The position numbers and the translations under genes are program-made. A stretch of 64,000 nucleotides of DNA, from contig OX336355.1 of the NCBI GenBank assembly GCA_946902875.1, positions 14,913,347-14,977,346 on the forward strand. The letters are read 5' to 3'. The first letter of the stretch is position 1. Each line of letters begins with the position of its first letter. The notes beneath the pieces were generated by a model. It did not search any database, was not told where the DNA came from, and was given only the letters and a program-made list of their open reading frames with translations. Shown here in pieces: positions 62,515-64,000 of this stretch. Source of the stretch: Nematopogon swammerdamellus. Its lineage: Eukaryota > Arthropoda > Insecta > Lepidoptera > Adelidae.

Positions 62515-62698
62515 CGAAGAACTTGCTCCGACCAGCCGACATCACCTCCGGATAGGGTGGGTGCCATGTCGGAGACTTCCCTTTCGATTGCTGGCTAATG
62601 GCTATACTGAACTAGAGGAGAGCACAGCAGATGGTGCTATGTGGCCGTCTTACATCCAGTACGGTGGTACCAACCGAATCGGCTGCAATTTGAGCCCA
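62515..62698 (-). mobile_element. SINE2 central and 3' part
   Basis: gaccagccgacatcacctccgg ... gtgccatgtcggagacttccc ... gtccagtacggtggtaccaacc, reverse complement of SINE2. An open frame across it is not a gene. Confidence 0.75.
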
Positions 62699-62874
62699 TG
62701 ATGAAAATTATACAATAAACAATAGTTTCTAGTCGGAATATCCATATTTGTCTATAACCACAGACATAAAAACATTATGCAAGATAAAGTGTAAAAGATA
62801 CCTATAATATGCGATGAAATTAGGCCACCGTGTTAAAACGTTTCAATGTTTATCCAGCTGTCAATTGTAGCACT

Positions 62875-63045
62875 GTCAATTGAGCGCGGTCAGTGGGTCA
62901 TGGGTGACCGCTCGACCGTTGGAGGCTGACCGTGGTTCGGATTCCACGTTAAACTGTAGGTCCCTTCCCTTCTTACCTTACTAGGTGGTAGGGTTTATCC
63001 CGGCCGGGTTGGTACCACCGCACTGAACGAAACGTCGCACACTAT
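62875..63045 (+). mobile_element. SINE1 head and central part, 5' truncated
   Basis: gagcgcggtcagtgggtcatgggtgaccgc (5S-like, with a deletion), gaggctgaccgtggttcgg, then the shared central block up to gaacgaaacgtcg. Confidence 0.75.
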
Positions 63046-64000
63046 ACGATTTTTGCTCAAAACATGGTCATAATTCATATAATATGTTTTTCGTCATTAT
63101 TTAATATTAATATTACTTTATTATTATTAGTTATATAAAAATTAATCGATCACTTTGCTGCTAAGTATAGGCCTCTCCCGTAGCTTCTGCATAAGTATAT
63201 ACGGTTTCTCTTCCTTTAATTCTTAAAATTTATATAAATGCTTGAAATATGACTGAATAATTCATTGTTAATTTAAAATTAATTAAGTATGTAGGTATAA
63301 AAAGTAAGCCTTATTGCCGTAAAACATTTTATTTCTATCCTATATACACTTTACCTGTAGCAAGGGAGAAGAAAATAAATATCCATTACGTACCTACATA
63401 TTTTTTTTATGTACATACTTCAATAAAATATCATTTTGTTTATAAAGTGTTTAATGCAAACAAATATAAGTAAAATAATTAATAATTTATTAACAAACAA
63501 TAAAATAAAAAGTAATAAACTATGTTACCTAATCAGATTGTTCTACTTTTATCGGTCGGCACATGTTGAGAATTTTTTAATATAGAAGGTATCTCGTAAA
63601 TCCTTAGTTTTGGAAATTCACCTTGTTTTGGTACTAGACATAAATATATCAAATAGTTGTAATCGTGTATAGGACATCACGCCACGAGTGCGCGAAACCG
63701 CGGCGCGTGCAACGACGGGCGTACCTGAGACAGAAAAACACAAACCCTGTATAAAGCGCATAAAATCGCATTGATATTATTAACGATCCAAGAAGACCAC
63801 GAGGATCTCTATAACGTGTGATAGTTGAATTGATGGAACTCGATGGAACACACTACTAAAACTCTCGTTGAACATATATACTTTGGTATTTTTTTTATAT
63901 AAACTTTGGAATATTTTTTTCATGGGTACATGACTGAATTTTTAAAAGATTTAGTTTTTTATATCAATGTAGTAAAGTGTAAATACCTTCAAGTGTGGTG
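63046..64000. other. no gene recognised at right end
   Basis: AT-rich DNA. A possible donor on the minus strand (CTCAG|GTACGC near 63730) next to a small GC-rich patch could belong to an upstream gene's 5' exon, but nothing confirms it. Confidence 0.4.

Noticed and set aside
62405..62701. 98-codon plus-strand frame
   Set aside because: The second half is a reversed SINE2 copy, so the frame is fortuitous.

Overview
The window is eukaryotic, AT-rich and very rich in transposons. It most likely comes from a moth or butterfly. Evidence for this is the non-autonomous Helitrons that start TCTATACATATAATAAAATC and end GCGGGC(A)nCAGCTAG between A and T, the tRNA-headed SINEs, the abundant hAT-type MITEs and the insect-like serpin. 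There is no bacterial operon, CRISPR array or rRNA gene. The species cannot be named from the sequence.

Two host genes are visible, both on the minus strand. (1) At 637-1898 there is a short secreted protein rich in Gln, Ser and Tyr. Its start codon sits in a 10-nt coding exon, and its 3' end may lie outside the window. (2) A serpin gene spans about 35 kb, from a TATA promoter near 50.58 kb to a stop codon at 15595. I rebuilt eight coding exons plus one 5'UTR exon from splice sites and phase. They join without a frame break into 553 codons plus stop. The protein has a signal peptide, a serpin fold interrupted by an acidic insert, and no recognisable inhibitory hinge. It resembles the Spn100A type of insect serpin and is probably non-inhibitory.

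Most of the rest is mobile DNA inside the serpin introns or flanking the gene. 0-15 kb: SINE and LINE fragments; an apparently intact Ty3/gypsy-type retrotransposon (4235-8147) nested in a SINE; a hAT MITE nested in another SINE; a Helitron (9.6-11.7 kb) split by a solo LTR; and a LINE 3' end carrying a palindrome. 15.8-25.4 kb (serpin intron 8): a 555-bp foldback, a broken Helitron helicase end, a 34-copy array of a 130-bp satellite, a 2298-bp Helitron, and a broken DUF6570-type Helitron N-terminus. 25.4-29.5 kb: the compact middle serpin exons. 29.5-47 kb (intron 2): a second 2298-bp Helitron almost identical to the first, a third related Helitron, several hAT MITEs and many SINEs. 47-50.6 kb: signal-peptide exon, 5'UTR exon and promoter. 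50.6-64 kb: minisatellites, three palindromes or MITEs with inverted ends, hAT MITEs and SINEs.

The most unusual items are: a gypsy-type element whose primer-binding site is a perfect 14-nt complement of its own LTR (a self-priming signature); a SINE family whose head combines tRNA A- and B-box-like segments with a 5S rRNA core; a minisatellite that has copied the serpin's own 5' splice site; five long hairpin palindromes; and a near-identical Helitron pair in direct orientation around most serpin coding exons. Family labels used below: SINE1 = tRNA/5S-headed; SINE2 = class-II tRNA-headed; SINE3 = a third tRNA-related family; family X = an interspersed repeat with a GTGTTGTGCTG hairpin and a (TATG)n tail; GTTCCG family = a repeat with ends like agggttccgta and an inner (TCTG)n tract.
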